DNA of 15,880 nucleotides from Clostridia bacterium (GCA_007133365.1 SLMV01000079.1:1-15880), one strand, 5' to 3'. Shown: positions 4,035 through 12,582, numbered from the stretch's first letter. The notes: generated by a model not told the origin, from the letters alone. Made by a program: numbers and translations.

Positions 4035-7000
4035 ATGGCCCAACCGCTTCAGGCCGGTGCAAAGCAGAGGCGATCTTTTTCTCGGATTGATGAGCCGATG
4101 CCGATGCCGGGTCTTATCGAGATTCAGACCAGGTCCTACCAGTGGTTTATCAATGAAGGGCTCAGAGAGATTTTTCATGACGTTTCTCCCATCGAGGACT
4201 TCACCGGAAATTTGGTTTTGGAGTTTGGGGATTACGTTTTCGGGGAACCCAAATACGATGTAAGCCAATGCAAGGAACGAGATGTCACATATTCGGCACC
4301 TCTTCGCGTCCGTGCGCGACTCATTAATAAAGAAACGAAAGAGATTAAAGAGCAAGAAGTCTTCATGGGTGATCTGCCCCTTATGACAGAGGGGGGAACA
4401 TTTATCATTAATGGTGCTGAGCGCGTCGTGGTCAGTCAGTTGATCCGTTCACCGGGTGTCTATTATTTTCGCGAGATCGACAATGCGGGGCGTGAAGGAT
4501 TTAGTGCGAAATTTATTCCCAACCGGGGTGCCTGGCTCGAGATGGATTGTACGGCCGCGAAGGTTCTTCGGGTTCGGATTGATCGAAATCGAAAACTTCC
4601 GATCACCGTGTTGGTCCGCGCTCTTGGCTATTCGACAGACGCGGAAATCAAACAAATTTTAGGTGAAACTGAGGTCGTATTAAACACGTTAGAAAAAGAT
4701 AACACGACGTCCCAGGATGAAGCGCTTATCGAAATCTACAAGCGACTTCGGCCGGGGGAACCCCCAACAGAACAAAACGCCCGTGATCTACTTGAAGGCA
4801 TGCTTTTTGACCCTCAGCGATATGATTTAGCACCGGTTGGCAGGTACAAGTTGAATCGGAAATTGAGTATTGGGCATCGGATTGTGGATCGGATTGCTGT
4901 TGAAAAGATCGTTCATCCTGAGACGGGTGAAGTTTTGGTGCGTCCCGGGGAGCGCATTAAGCGTAAGGTGGCCGGCCTGGTTTCGGATGCGGGAGTCAGC
5001 CGAGTTTTGGTTGAGGATGAGGAAGGAAACCCAGTGGTCGTTTATGGGAATGGATCTCCCTCCATGGAAACTCGCTGTTTGGAGCCGGATGATGTGTTTG
5101 CTGCTTTGAACTACTTTGTCACACTTTTTAGTGACATCGGGTTTGTCGATGATCAAGATCACTTGGGAAACCGGAGGCTTCGGACGGTCGGCGAACTACT
5201 GCAAAATCAATTCCGAACCGGACTGATCCGTATGGAACGGGTGGTCAGAGAGCGAATGACCATTCAGGATGCGGATGTCGTGACGCCTCAAGACTTGGTG
5301 AATATCCGGCCGGTGGTGGCGTCAATCAAGGAGTTTTTTGGTTCGAGCCAATTGTCGCAGTTTATGGATCAAACGAATCCGCTGTCGGAGGTAACCCACA
5401 AGCGCCGCTTGAGTGCTCTCGGCCCGGGCGGTTTAACCCGTGACCGTGCGGGTTTCGACGTCCGTGATGTTCACCATTCTCATTACGGACGAATGTGTCC
5501 GATTGAAACGCCGGAAGGTCCCAATATTGGTGTTATCTCCAATCTAAGCACGTATGCGCGCGTGAATGAATATGGTTTTATTGAGACACCCTATCGGCGG
5601 GTTTCCGATGGAAAGATTGGCGATGAAATCGTCTACCTCACGGCGGATGAGGAAGAGGAAGCAGTTGTGGCCGAAGCCAATACCGATCGAGATGAAAACG
5701 GATTACTTGAAGAAAATGTGACGGTGCGCTATCGTGGAAAGGTTCGCGCTTTTAACCGAGACGAAGTGGATTTCATCGACGTTTCGCCTAAGCAAGTGGT
5801 CAGTATCGCGACGGCTCTGATTCCCTTCTTAGAGACCGATGATCCCAGTCGTGCATTAATGGGCGCCAATATGCAGCGGCAGGCAGTGCCGCTTCAAATT
5901 CCGGAATCACCACTGGTGGGAACTGGGGTTGAAGCGCGCGTCGCCAACGACTCCGGCGTGATGGCGTTGGCCAAACGTGGGGGCATCGTCGAGCGAGCGA
6001 GCGCCCGACGGATCGTTGTGCGGGCGGACGAGGGACCTGAGCCGCGACGCGACGAATATATCTTGAAAAAATTCCATCGCTCGAATCAAGGCACCTCTTT
6101 CAACCAGCGGGTGCGTGTTCGTAAAGGAGATCGGGTTGAAAAAGATGACCTCCTAGCGGACGGACCTTCGACAGTGGATGGTGAGCTGGCCCTGGGCCGC
6201 AATGTCCTCGTGGCGTTTATGCCTTGGGAAGGTTATAACTTCGAGGATGCCATTATGGTTAGCGAACGATTGGTTAAGGATGATGTTTATACATCGATCC
6301 ATATCGAAGAGCATGAATCGGAAGCACGGGATACCAAACTTGGTCCGGAAGAAATCACTCGCGATATCCCGAATGTCGGAGAAGATGTTCTAAAAGACCT
6401 CGATGAAAATGGCATTATTCGTGTGGGGGCAGAGGTTAGCTCCGGGGACATCCTGGTCGGGAAGGTGACACCAAAGGGGGAGACGGAACTGACGGCCGAA
6501 GAACGTCTGTTGCGTGCCATCTTTGGTGAGAAGGCGCGTGAGGTCCGCGATACTTCATTGAAGGTTCCCCATGGGGAGGGTGGCGTTGTGGTTGACGTCA
6601 AGATTTTCTCCCGCGAAAATGGGGATGAACTGTCTCCTGGTGTTAACAAACTGGTGCGTGTCTATGTTGCCGAGCGCCGAAAGTTATCGGAAGGGGATAA
6701 GATGGCCGGTCGTCACGGCAATAAAGGCGTCATCGCGATCATCGTCCCCGAAGAGGATATGCCCATCCTTCCGGATGGTACGCCCGTGGATGTCATTTTG
6801 AGTCCGTTGGGTGTTCCCTCCCGCATGAACATTGGTCAGATCCTCGAAACCCACTTGGGCTGGGCGGTTCAGGCTTTGGGCTTTCGAGTGGCGAGTCCGG
6901 TTTTTGATGGGGCGACAGAGAACGATGTGGTGGAGACGTTACGGGACGCGAATCTACCAGAAACGGGTAAGATCGAGCTTCGTGACGGTCGCACCGGTGA

Positions 7001-7520
7001 GTCTTTTGATTATCCGATTACGGTCGGTTATATGTATATGTTGAAATTGCATCACTTGGTGGATGATAAGATTCATGCGCGGTCGACGGGTCCGTATTCC
7101 CTGGTGACCCAGCAACCCCTCGGTGGAAAAGCACAGATGGGGGGTCAGCGTTTTGGCGAGATGGAAGTGTGGGCGCTTGAAGCTTATGGTGCAGCCTATA
7201 CGCTTCAAGAAATGCTCACGATCAAATCCGATGATACCCTCGGGCGGGTCCGGGCTTACGAAGCGATTGTCAAGGGCGATATGGTACCCGAACCCGGGGT
7301 CCCAGAGTCTTTCCGGGTGCTTGTCAAAGAGATGCAGAGTCTTGGCCTTAACGTCGAGGTTTTGTCAGCGGCTAATCCGATGGAAAATGAAGATCGCCTA
7401 GAAGAAGAAGAGGATATTGAAGGACTTGCTCGCGATCTTGAACTTGATGTGGGGGATGATGATTACGAGGATGTTACGGAAGATGACCGTGGCGTTGGAT
7501 CTGGCGGGGGGGGAAGTTGA
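4035..7520 (+). CDS. rpoB: DNA-directed RNA polymerase subunit beta
   Basis: 1161 residues, the compact beta of Gram-positive lineages. The rifampicin pocket (about 436-460, FFGSSQLSQFMDQTNP then THKRRLS) has the sensitive-type residues D445, H455 and S460, aligned with E. coli D516, H526 and S531. GDKMAGRHGNKG provides K889 and K897, equivalent to E. coli K1065 and K1073 near the initiating nucleotide. Conserved QPLGGKAQMGGQRFGEMEVWALEAYGA follows near the end, where beta meets beta'. After that comes an acidic tail ending GVGSGGGGS. The ATG at 4035 is 10 bases after AAAAGGAG; an in-frame TTG at 4014 lies upstream of that Shine-Dalgarno and is rejected. The stop overlaps the rpoC start. Confidence 0.98.
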   Translation: MAQPLQAGAKQRRSFSRIDEPMPMPGLIEIQTRSYQWFINEGLREIFHDVSPIEDFTGNLVLEFGDYVFGEPKYDVSQCKERDVTYSAPLRVRARLINKETKEIKEQEVFMGDLPLMTEGGTFIINGAERVVVSQLIRSPGVYYFREIDNAGREGFSAKFIPNRGAWLEMDCTAAKVLRVRIDRNRKLPITVLVRALGYSTDAEIKQILGETEVVLNTLEKDNTTSQDEALIEIYKRLRPGEPPTEQNARDLLEGMLFDPQRYDLAPVGRYKLNRKLSIGHRIVDRIAVEKIVHPETGEVLVRPGERIKRKVAGLVSDAGVSRVLVEDEEGNPVVVYGNGSPSMETRCLEPDDVFAALNYFVTLFSDIGFVDDQDHLGNRRLRTVGELLQNQFRTGLIRMERVVRERMTIQDADVVTPQDLVNIRPVVASIKEFFGSSQLSQFMDQTNPLSEVTHKRRLSALGPGGLTRDRAGFDVRDVHHSHYGRMCPIETPEGPNIGVISNLSTYARVNEYGFIETPYRRVSDGKIGDEIVYLTADEEEEAVVAEANTDRDENGLLEENVTVRYRGKVRAFNRDEVDFIDVSPKQVVSIATALIPFLETDDPSRALMGANMQRQAVPLQIPESPLVGTGVEARVANDSGVMALAKRGGIVERASARRIVVRADEGPEPRRDEYILKKFHRSNQGTSFNQRVRVRKGDRVEKDDLLADGPSTVDGELALGRNVLVAFMPWEGYNFEDAIMVSERLVKDDVYTSIHIEEHESEARDTKLGPEEITRDIPNVGEDVLKDLDENGIIRVGAEVSSGDILVGKVTPKGETELTAEERLLRAIFGEKAREVRDTSLKVPHGEGGVVVDVKIFSRENGDELSPGVNKLVRVYVAERRKLSEGDKMAGRHGNKGVIAIIVPEEDMPILPDGTPVDVILSPLGVPSRMNIGQILETHLGWAVQALGFRVASPVFDGATENDVVETLRDANLPETGKIELRDGRTGESFDYPITVGYMYMLKLHHLVDDKIHARSTGPYSLVTQQPLGGKAQMGGQRFGEMEVWALEAYGAAYTLQEMLTIKSDDTLGRVRAYEAIVKGDMVPEPGVPESFRVLVKEMQSLGLNVEVLSAANPMENEDRLEEEEDIEGLARDLELDVGDDDYEDVTEDDRGVGSGGGGS
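7506..7513 (+). repeat. Eight-G tract at the rpoB/rpoC junction
   Basis: A run of eight G encodes the last glycines of beta and, with the following AAG, is the only purine-rich Shine-Dalgarno for rpoC. It lies 4 bases before the rpoB TGA. Mononucleotide runs of this length are prone to slippage. Confidence 0.9.
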
Positions 7521-10500
7521 TGGATGCGGTTAAAGATATGCGAGAAACAATCGATAGTGATGCGGCTGAGGAAGTAAACGCCTTTGATTCAATCCGTCTC
7601 AGCCTGGCATCCCCTGAAAAAATTCGCGCCTGGTCTCATGGTGAAATCAAAAAGCCAGAGACAATCAACTACCGAACCCTAAAGCCAGAACGAGACGGTC
7701 TGTTTTGTGAAAAAATATTTGGGCCGACCCGGGATTGGGAATGTCGTTGTGGCAAATATAAACGCATCCGGTATAAGGGCATCGTGTGTGAGCGATGTGG
7801 CGTTGAGGTTACGATGACCAAGGTGCGCCGGGAACGGATGGGGCATCTTGAATTGGCGGCTCCCGTCTCTCACATTTGGTATTTCAAAGGGATTCCGAGC
7901 CGCATGGGCTTGCTGCTCGATATGTCGCCGCGGGATCTCGAACGTGTTTTGTACTTTGCGGCCTACGTGGTGACCGACCCGGGTGAAACCAGTCTGCTGG
8001 ATAAACAGATTTTATCGGAGAGCGACTATCGCGATGCCCGCGATCGGTTTGGGGCGGACTTTAAAGCCAGCATGGGAGCTGAAGCCATTCGGGATCTTTT
8101 GGCATCGTTGGATCTCGATGAGCTCTCTAAAGAATTGCGAACAGAAATCAAGGAGGTTTCGAGCCAACGACGCATTCGTGCCGTTCGACGCCTTGAAGTG
8201 ACGGAAGCCTTCCGGCGGTCGGGTAATGACCCCAAGTGTATGATCCTAGACGTCATCCCGGTGATCCCACCCGAGCTTCGACCGATGGTTCAATTGGATG
8301 GAGGCCGCTTTGCAACGTCGGATCTTAATGACTTATACCGACGGGTGATCAATCGGAACAATCGTTTGAAACGGCTCCTTGATCTCGGGGCGCCCGACAT
8401 CATTGTTCGAAATGAAAAACGAATGCTTCAGGAAGCCGTGGATGCTTTGATCGATAACGGACGCCGGGGCCGACCGGTTACGGGACCGGGGAATCGACCG
8501 CTGAAAAGTCTCAGTGATCTGCTAAAGGGTAAACAGGGACGATTCCGGCAGAACCTGCTGGGGAAAAGAGTCGATTATTCCGGGCGTTCGGTCATCGTCG
8601 TCGGGCCCGAATTGAACCTCAATCAGTGTGGGCTCCCGAAGGAAATGGCGCTCGAGCTCTTCAAGCCCTTTGTCATGAAGGAACTCGTTTCACGGGAGCT
8701 GGCCCAGAATATTAAGAGTGCCAAACGGATGGTTGATCGTGGACGGGACGAGGTGTGGGATGTCCTAGCGGAGGTTATTCAAGATCATCCGGTGCTATTG
8801 AATCGAGCGCCAACCCTACACCGACTAGGTATTCAGGCGTTCGAGCCGGTTTTGGTAGAAGGACGGGCCATTAAGATCCATCCCCTGGTTTGTACCGCCT
8901 ATAATGCGGATTTTGATGGTGACCAAATGGCCGTTCATGTCCCGCTTTCGCCGGAAGCACAAGCGGAATGCCGACTCTTGATGATGGCCTTTGATCATAT
9001 CCTAAACCCCAAGGATGGGGAGCCGGTGGTTACGCCGACTCAAGACATGATCTTTGGCATCTATTATATAACGGTCTCGCCCAATGAAATAGAACACGAA
9101 AACGCTTCTCAATACCCAGCGTATTCGTCGGCGGATGAAGTCATTATTGCCCACGAAAATGGGTATTTGCATCTTCACGACATCGTGCAAATCCGTTTTA
9201 AGGGCGAGCGGCTCCTGACAACAGTGGGCCGAGTTATCTTTAATGAAAGTCTGCCGGACGGATTGGAATTTATAAATGAACGGATTGATAGTGGTAATGT
9301 GAACGATCTCATCGCGCAATGCTATCGTCGATTTGGTACTCGCGAGACGGCATTGATGCTAGATCGTTTGAAGCAACTTGGGTTTTCCTATGCCACGCGT
9401 GCCGGTTTGACCATTGCCGTTTCGGATATCGAAGTCCCGGTGCAAAAGGCTGAGATGTTGGCGGCCGCAGAAGAAAAGGTGGACGAAGTCCAAAGCCAAT
9501 TCCGCCGGGGGCTGCTCACCGATGATGAACGGTATGAAAAGATTATCGAGATCTGGACCGACACCAAAGATCAGATGACGCGTTTGATCATTAGTTCGAT
9601 GGGGATGCCAAATCCGGTCTATATGATGGCGGCCTCAGGTGCCCGGGGCAATGAACAGCAGATCGTCCAAATGGCAGGAATGCGTGGTCTAATGGCCGAC
9701 CCATCCGGTCGGACGATTGAGCTGCCCGTGCAATCGAACTTCCGGGAAGGTCTGAGCGTCATCGAGTACTTTACCTCGACCCACGGCACGCGAAAAGGTT
9801 TGGCGGATACGGCGCTTCGAACGGCTCAATCCGGCTATCTGACCCGGCGTTTGGTTGATGTGTGTCAGGACGTCATGATCCGAGAACAAGATTGCGAAAC
9901 AACTCAAGGCATCCAGCTTCACGACATTCTAGATGGTGCCGAGGTGATTGAGACCGTAGAAGAACGCGTGCTCGGACGCGTTCTTGCAGAAGACCTTGAA
10001 AACCCAGAAACGAAAGAGGTCGTCTTGTCTGCCGGTAAAATGGTGACAGACGATCAACTCCCGACGATTCGCGAATTAAGAGAAGCATTTGGTGATGCGC
10101 TGTCAGTCGTGGTTCGCTCCGTTTTAACTTGCCGAACGGACCATGGTGTCTGTGCGACGTGTTATGGTCGTGACATGGCGACCTTGCGTCCCGTGGACGT
10201 CGGAGAAGCGGTTGGAATTGTGGCGGCCGAATCAATCGGTGAACCGGGCACTCAGATGACCATGCGTACTTTCCACACTGGCGGTATTGCAGGTGATGAC
10301 ATTACGCAAGGATTGCCCCGGGTGGAAGAACTGTTCGAAGCGCGTAATCCCAAAATTCCTGCTTTGCTCGCGGATCGCGATGGAACCGTTTATTTTGAGC
10401 GAACCCGAGGAGGAAAGCGGGCCATTACGGTAGTTGATTCGGAAGGTGGCAGCCAGAAGCAATCGCTTAGCGATAGCGTTGTCCTAAAGGTTCAAGAGGG

Positions 10501-11104
10501 TGATGCTGTCACTACCGGTCAAGAATTAACGGAAGGCGCTGTCAACCCGCATGATTTGCTTCAGATCCGGGGGGTGGAAGCCGTTCAAGCTCACCTTCTA
10601 GCGGCAGTGCAGCAAGTCTACCGAATGCAGGGTGTGAGCATCAATGATAAGCACATTGAAGTGGTGGTGCGACAGATGCTCAAGAAGGTCAAGGTCGTCA
10701 ATTCCGGCGATACTGACCTGTTGCCGGGGAGCCAGATGGAATTTGAAAAAGTTGAGCAGGCCAATAATGAGGTGCTTGCGCAAGATGGCGAGCCGGCGAC
10801 GATTGAACCGCTATTATTGGGGATTACCAAAGCGGCGTTGGCAACGGATTCCTTCTTGTCGGCGGCCTCTTTCCAAGAGACAACGCGTGTCTTAACGCAA
10901 GCAGCTACGGAAGGGTCCGAGGATCAACTTCATGGCTTAAAGGAAAACGTGATTATTGGAAAACTGATCCCGGCAGGTACGGGCATGCAATCCTATGAGG
11001 ATATCATACTCGACCGACCGATGGCTCCGTGCGAGGAATCGGAAGCGAGTGAAACTCGTGAATTGGTCTCGCAAGAAGCGGTGTCGAGCGATAACGATGG
11101 ATGA
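7520..11104 (+). CDS. rpoC: DNA-directed RNA polymerase subunit beta'
   Basis: 1194 residues, without the large proteobacterial trigger-loop insertion. In order: an N-terminal zinc ribbon (C75, C77, C90, C93); the clamp and lid; the active-site NADFDGD (462-468) with the catalytic Mg-binding aspartates D464, D466 and D468; the second zinc site (C792, C871, C878, C881); and the trigger loop MTMRTFHTGG, with M915, R916 and H919 matching E. coli M932, R933 and H936. The C-terminal conserved region contains LLGITKAALATDSFLSAASF, which is typical of the family. The ATG at 7520 shares its A with the rpoB stop (TGATG), implying translational coupling and equimolar beta and beta'. No terminator follows the stop. 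Confidence 0.98.
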   Translation: MDAVKDMRETIDSDAAEEVNAFDSIRLSLASPEKIRAWSHGEIKKPETINYRTLKPERDGLFCEKIFGPTRDWECRCGKYKRIRYKGIVCERCGVEVTMTKVRRERMGHLELAAPVSHIWYFKGIPSRMGLLLDMSPRDLERVLYFAAYVVTDPGETSLLDKQILSESDYRDARDRFGADFKASMGAEAIRDLLASLDLDELSKELRTEIKEVSSQRRIRAVRRLEVTEAFRRSGNDPKCMILDVIPVIPPELRPMVQLDGGRFATSDLNDLYRRVINRNNRLKRLLDLGAPDIIVRNEKRMLQEAVDALIDNGRRGRPVTGPGNRPLKSLSDLLKGKQGRFRQNLLGKRVDYSGRSVIVVGPELNLNQCGLPKEMALELFKPFVMKELVSRELAQNIKSAKRMVDRGRDEVWDVLAEVIQDHPVLLNRAPTLHRLGIQAFEPVLVEGRAIKIHPLVCTAYNADFDGDQMAVHVPLSPEAQAECRLLMMAFDHILNPKDGEPVVTPTQDMIFGIYYITVSPNEIEHENASQYPAYSSADEVIIAHENGYLHLHDIVQIRFKGERLLTTVGRVIFNESLPDGLEFINERIDSGNVNDLIAQCYRRFGTRETALMLDRLKQLGFSYATRAGLTIAVSDIEVPVQKAEMLAAAEEKVDEVQSQFRRGLLTDDERYEKIIEIWTDTKDQMTRLIISSMGMPNPVYMMAASGARGNEQQIVQMAGMRGLMADPSGRTIELPVQSNFREGLSVIEYFTSTHGTRKGLADTALRTAQSGYLTRRLVDVCQDVMIREQDCETTQGIQLHDILDGAEVIETVEERVLGRVLAEDLENPETKEVVLSAGKMVTDDQLPTIRELREAFGDALSVVVRSVLTCRTDHGVCATCYGRDMATLRPVDVGEAVGIVAAESIGEPGTQMTMRTFHTGGIAGDDITQGLPRVEELFEARNPKIPALLADRDGTVYFERTRGGKRAITVVDSEGGSQKQSLSDSVVLKVQEGDAVTTGQELTEGAVNPHDLLQIRGVEAVQAHLLAAVQQVYRMQGVSINDKHIEVVVRQMLKKVKVVNSGDTDLLPGSQMEFEKVEQANNEVLAQDGEPATIEPLLLGITKAALATDSFLSAASFQETTRVLTQAATEGSEDQLHGLKENVIIGKLIPAGTGMQSYEDIILDRPMAPCEESEASETRELVSQEAVSSDNDG

Positions 11105-11116
11105 GCACAAAATCTG

Positions 11117-11145
11117 TTGACAGCCCCTAGGGGCGTTGCTACAAT
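11117..11145 (+). promoter_or_regulatory. Consensus promoter for the L7Ae-like/str genes
   Basis: TTGACA (11117-11122), a 17-base spacer and TACAAT (11140-11145), 12 bases after the rpoC stop. This is the closest match to the sigma-A consensus in the window. Transcription should start near 11152, leaving about 66 nt before the L7Ae-like start. Confidence 0.85.
11123..11134 (+). repeat. Perfect 12-bp palindrome in the str promoter spacer
   Basis: GCCCCTAGGGGC fills the spacer directly after TTGACA. It is its own reverse complement. The position between -35 and -10 suits an operator; as RNA it would have no loop, so it is not a terminator. Confidence 0.75.
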
Positions 11146-11217
11146 GTTAAAGTGTTTGCCCAAAAGCAACCCGCGGACCTTTATCGAGTAACAAGGAGAC
11201 GGGGAGGACGGCACATC

Positions 11218-11487
11218 ATGCTGGATGAGATTCGATCTACGGCTAACCGGACGATCGGGACACGGCAAACCCGAAAAGCATTAGAACGGGATGATGTCGT
11301 CAAGATTTTTGTGGCACGGGATGCAAAGGAGGATGTGGTTGATCCAGTTGTGGAGATGGGTCAGGAGCAACAGGTGGAAATTGAGTATGTTGATTCCATG
11401 ATTCAACTGGGTCAAGCCTGCGGGATCGCCGTAGGCGCGGCAGTCGCGGCGGTGCTTCGTGATGAGTCGACACCGTCGAATCCCTAA
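11218..11487 (+). CDS. L7Ae/L30e-family RNA-binding protein (YbxF/RplGB-like)
   Basis: An 89-residue protein with features of the L7Ae/L30e/S12e/Gadd45 fold: GTRQTRKALERDDVVKIFVARDA (about 14-36), a central VEIEYVDSMIQLGQACGI (about 53-70) and a closing AVGAAVAAVLR. Relatives in Bacillota (YbxF, YlxQ) bind kink-turn RNA. The ATG at 11218 follows GGGGAGGA by 9 bases. The gene sits between rpoC and rpsL, the diagnostic Bacillota position, and is first behind a consensus promoter. Its cellular role is not settled; ribosomal or leader-RNA binding is plausible. The family is confident, the specific function is not. Confidence 0.9.
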   Translation: MLDEIRSTANRTIGTRQTRKALERDDVVKIFVARDAKEDVVDPVVEMGQEQQVEIEYVDSMIQLGQACGIAVGAAVAAVLRDESTPSNP

Positions 11488-11490
11488 AGA

Positions 11491-11527
11491 CGGGTGGTGG
11501 ATAGCCGCACAATTTGGCGAAGACCCG
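11491..11527 (+). promoter_or_regulatory. Folded segment of the rpsL leader with a kink-turn-like strand
   Basis: CGGGT (11491-11495) pairs with ACCCG (11523-11527), and GCC (11504-11506) with GGC (11516-11518). The 3' strand reads GGC-GAA-GA-CCC (11516-11526), matching the bulged strand of a classic Kt-7-type kink-turn. The opposite strand reads GG-ATA-GCC near the inner helix instead of the expected GA, so this is only a partial match. The neighbouring upstream gene encodes a likely kink-turn-binding protein. Confidence 0.35.
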
Positions 11528-11551
11528 CTGGAAGGTCCTCGTGTAAACCAC

Positions 11552-11591
11552 AGACGCCATTCATCCCCGTGGTGTATGGCGTCTTTCTATT
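11552..11591 (+). terminator. Terminator-like hairpin in the rpsL leader
   Basis: AGACGCCAT (11552-11560) and ATGGCGTCT (11576-11584) form a perfect 9-bp stem with a 15-nt loop, followed by TTCTATTC. It precedes the rpsL Shine-Dalgarno by about 20 bases. ACCAC (11547-11551) can pair with GTGGT in the loop (11569-11573), which crosses the stem and may compete with it. It could be a partial terminator after the L7Ae-like gene or an attenuator for the str genes. Confidence 0.6.
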
Positions 11592-11619
11592 CAAACGATA
11601 CCCAGAGGAGGTGAAGAGA

Positions 11620-11988
11620 TTGCCAACGATTAACCAGTTGATTCGAAAAGGTCGTAAGACCCCGCGTAGCAAGACGGATACACCGGCTTTGCGGAAATCG
11701 CCCCAAAAGCGTGGTGTGTGTCTTTTGGTCCGGACCCTTCAGCCGAAGAAGCCGAACTCGGCTTTGCGTAAAGTGGCACGAGTTCGCCTTACCAACGGGT
11801 TTGAAGTCACGGCGTATATACCGGGCGAGAGCCACAACCTTCAGGAGCACTCGGTGGTATTGGTCCGGGGAGGTCGAGTCAAGGATCTTCCGGGAGTCCG
11901 CTATCATATCGTGCGGGGCACCCTTGATACTGCCGGCGTGAGTGATCGTAAGACAAGCCGCTCGAAGTATGGAGTCAAGAAATCTTGA
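11620..11988 (+). CDS. rpsL: Small ribosomal subunit protein S12 (uS12)
   Basis: 122 residues. S12 lies at the decoding centre and controls accuracy. SPQKRGVC, PKKPNSALRK and HNLQEHSVVLVRGGRVKDLP are all present. K43 and K88, the usual streptomycin-resistance positions, are wild-type lysines, and D89 (the methylthiolation site in some bacteria) is present. Residue 71 is serine in GESHN where glycine is usual. The start is TTG at 11620, 5 bases after a near-perfect AGGAGGTGA; the family start MPTINQLIRKG fixes it although the frame is open further upstream. rpsG follows after 39 bases. Confidence 0.96.
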   Translation: MPTINQLIRKGRKTPRSKTDTPALRKSPQKRGVCLLVRTLQPKKPNSALRKVARVRLTNGFEVTAYIPGESHNLQEHSVVLVRGGRVKDLPGVRYHIVRGTLDTAGVSDRKTSRSKYGVKKS

Positions 11989-12027
11989 TGATAGCATGTA
12001 TAGATGATCGGAGGAGGTGAACAGTAG

Positions 12028-12498
12028 ATGGCGCGAAGAGCAAGGGCTCCAAAACGGGACGTGGTTCCTGATCCCGTATTTAATTCACGAGTCGTCACCA
12101 AGTTTATCAATCAAATGATGCTCGACGGCAAGAAAGGTTTGGCGCAACGTACTTTTTACGGCGCTATGGCGCTAATCCAGGAGCGGACAGACGAAGAACC
12201 TTTTGAAGTTTTTGAGGCCGCGCTGAAGAACACGATGCCGATGTTGGAAGTAAGGCCTCGGCGGGTTGGTGGTGCCACCTACCAAGTGCCAATGGAGGTG
12301 CGTCCGGAGCGACGTCGGACCTTGGCCATCCGGTGGCTGGTAAATTTCGCGAAAGCCAGATCCGAAAAGACGATGATTGACCGTTTGGCCGGTGAAATTA
12401 TGGATGCTGCATCCGGTGAAGGCGGTGCCGTCCGTCGACGTGAGGAAATGCACCGGATGGCGGAAGCGAATAAGGCGTTCGCTCATTATCGATGGTAA
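12028..12498 (+). CDS. rpsG: Small ribosomal subunit protein S7 (uS7)
   Basis: 156 residues, the family length. S7 nucleates assembly of the 30S head and contacts E-site tRNA. Visible hallmarks are DPVFNSRVVTKFINQMMLDGKK (about 15-36), the hairpin region LEVRPRRVGGATYQVPMEVR (about 73-92), and the C-terminal EEMHRMAEANKAFAHYRW. The ATG at 12028 is set by GGAGGAGGTGA, 7 bases upstream. Order rpsL-rpsG-fusA-tuf is the universal str arrangement. In some bacteria S7 represses this operon; no S7 site is recognised here. Confidence 0.97.
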   Translation: MARRARAPKRDVVPDPVFNSRVVTKFINQMMLDGKKGLAQRTFYGAMALIQERTDEEPFEVFEAALKNTMPMLEVRPRRVGGATYQVPMEVRPERRRTLAIRWLVNFAKARSEKTMIDRLAGEIMDAASGEGGAVRRREEMHRMAEANKAFAHYRW

Positions 12499-12504
12499 GT
12501 GATT

Positions 12505-12533
12505 TTGCAAAAGTTGAGTATCCGTTATATGAT
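12505..12533 (+). promoter_or_regulatory. Candidate promoter for fusA-tuf
   Basis: TTGCAA (12505-12510), a 17-base spacer and TATGAT (12528-12533) lie just after rpsG. The start would be near 12540, about 43 nt before fusA. It would allow extra fusA-tuf transcription in addition to readthrough from rpsG. Confidence 0.55.
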
Positions 12534-12582
12534 GGATGCTTAGGCGCTATAGACTTAGGGTCCTCGAAGGAGGGGTTTAGTA

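Noticed and set aside
5463..5490. RpoB DVHHSHYGR differs from E. coli DVHPTHYGR, a position tied to rifampicin resistance
   Set aside because: Bacillota normally have a non-proline here (tyrosine in Bacillus), so it is lineage variation.
11117..11145. MerR-type promoter because of a dyad between -35 and -10
   Set aside because: MerR-type promoters need a 19-20 bp spacer; this one is 17 bp.
11494..11619. 42-residue N-terminal extension of S12
   Set aside because: It covers the structured leader, and S12 begins at MPTINQL, just after AGGAGGTGA.
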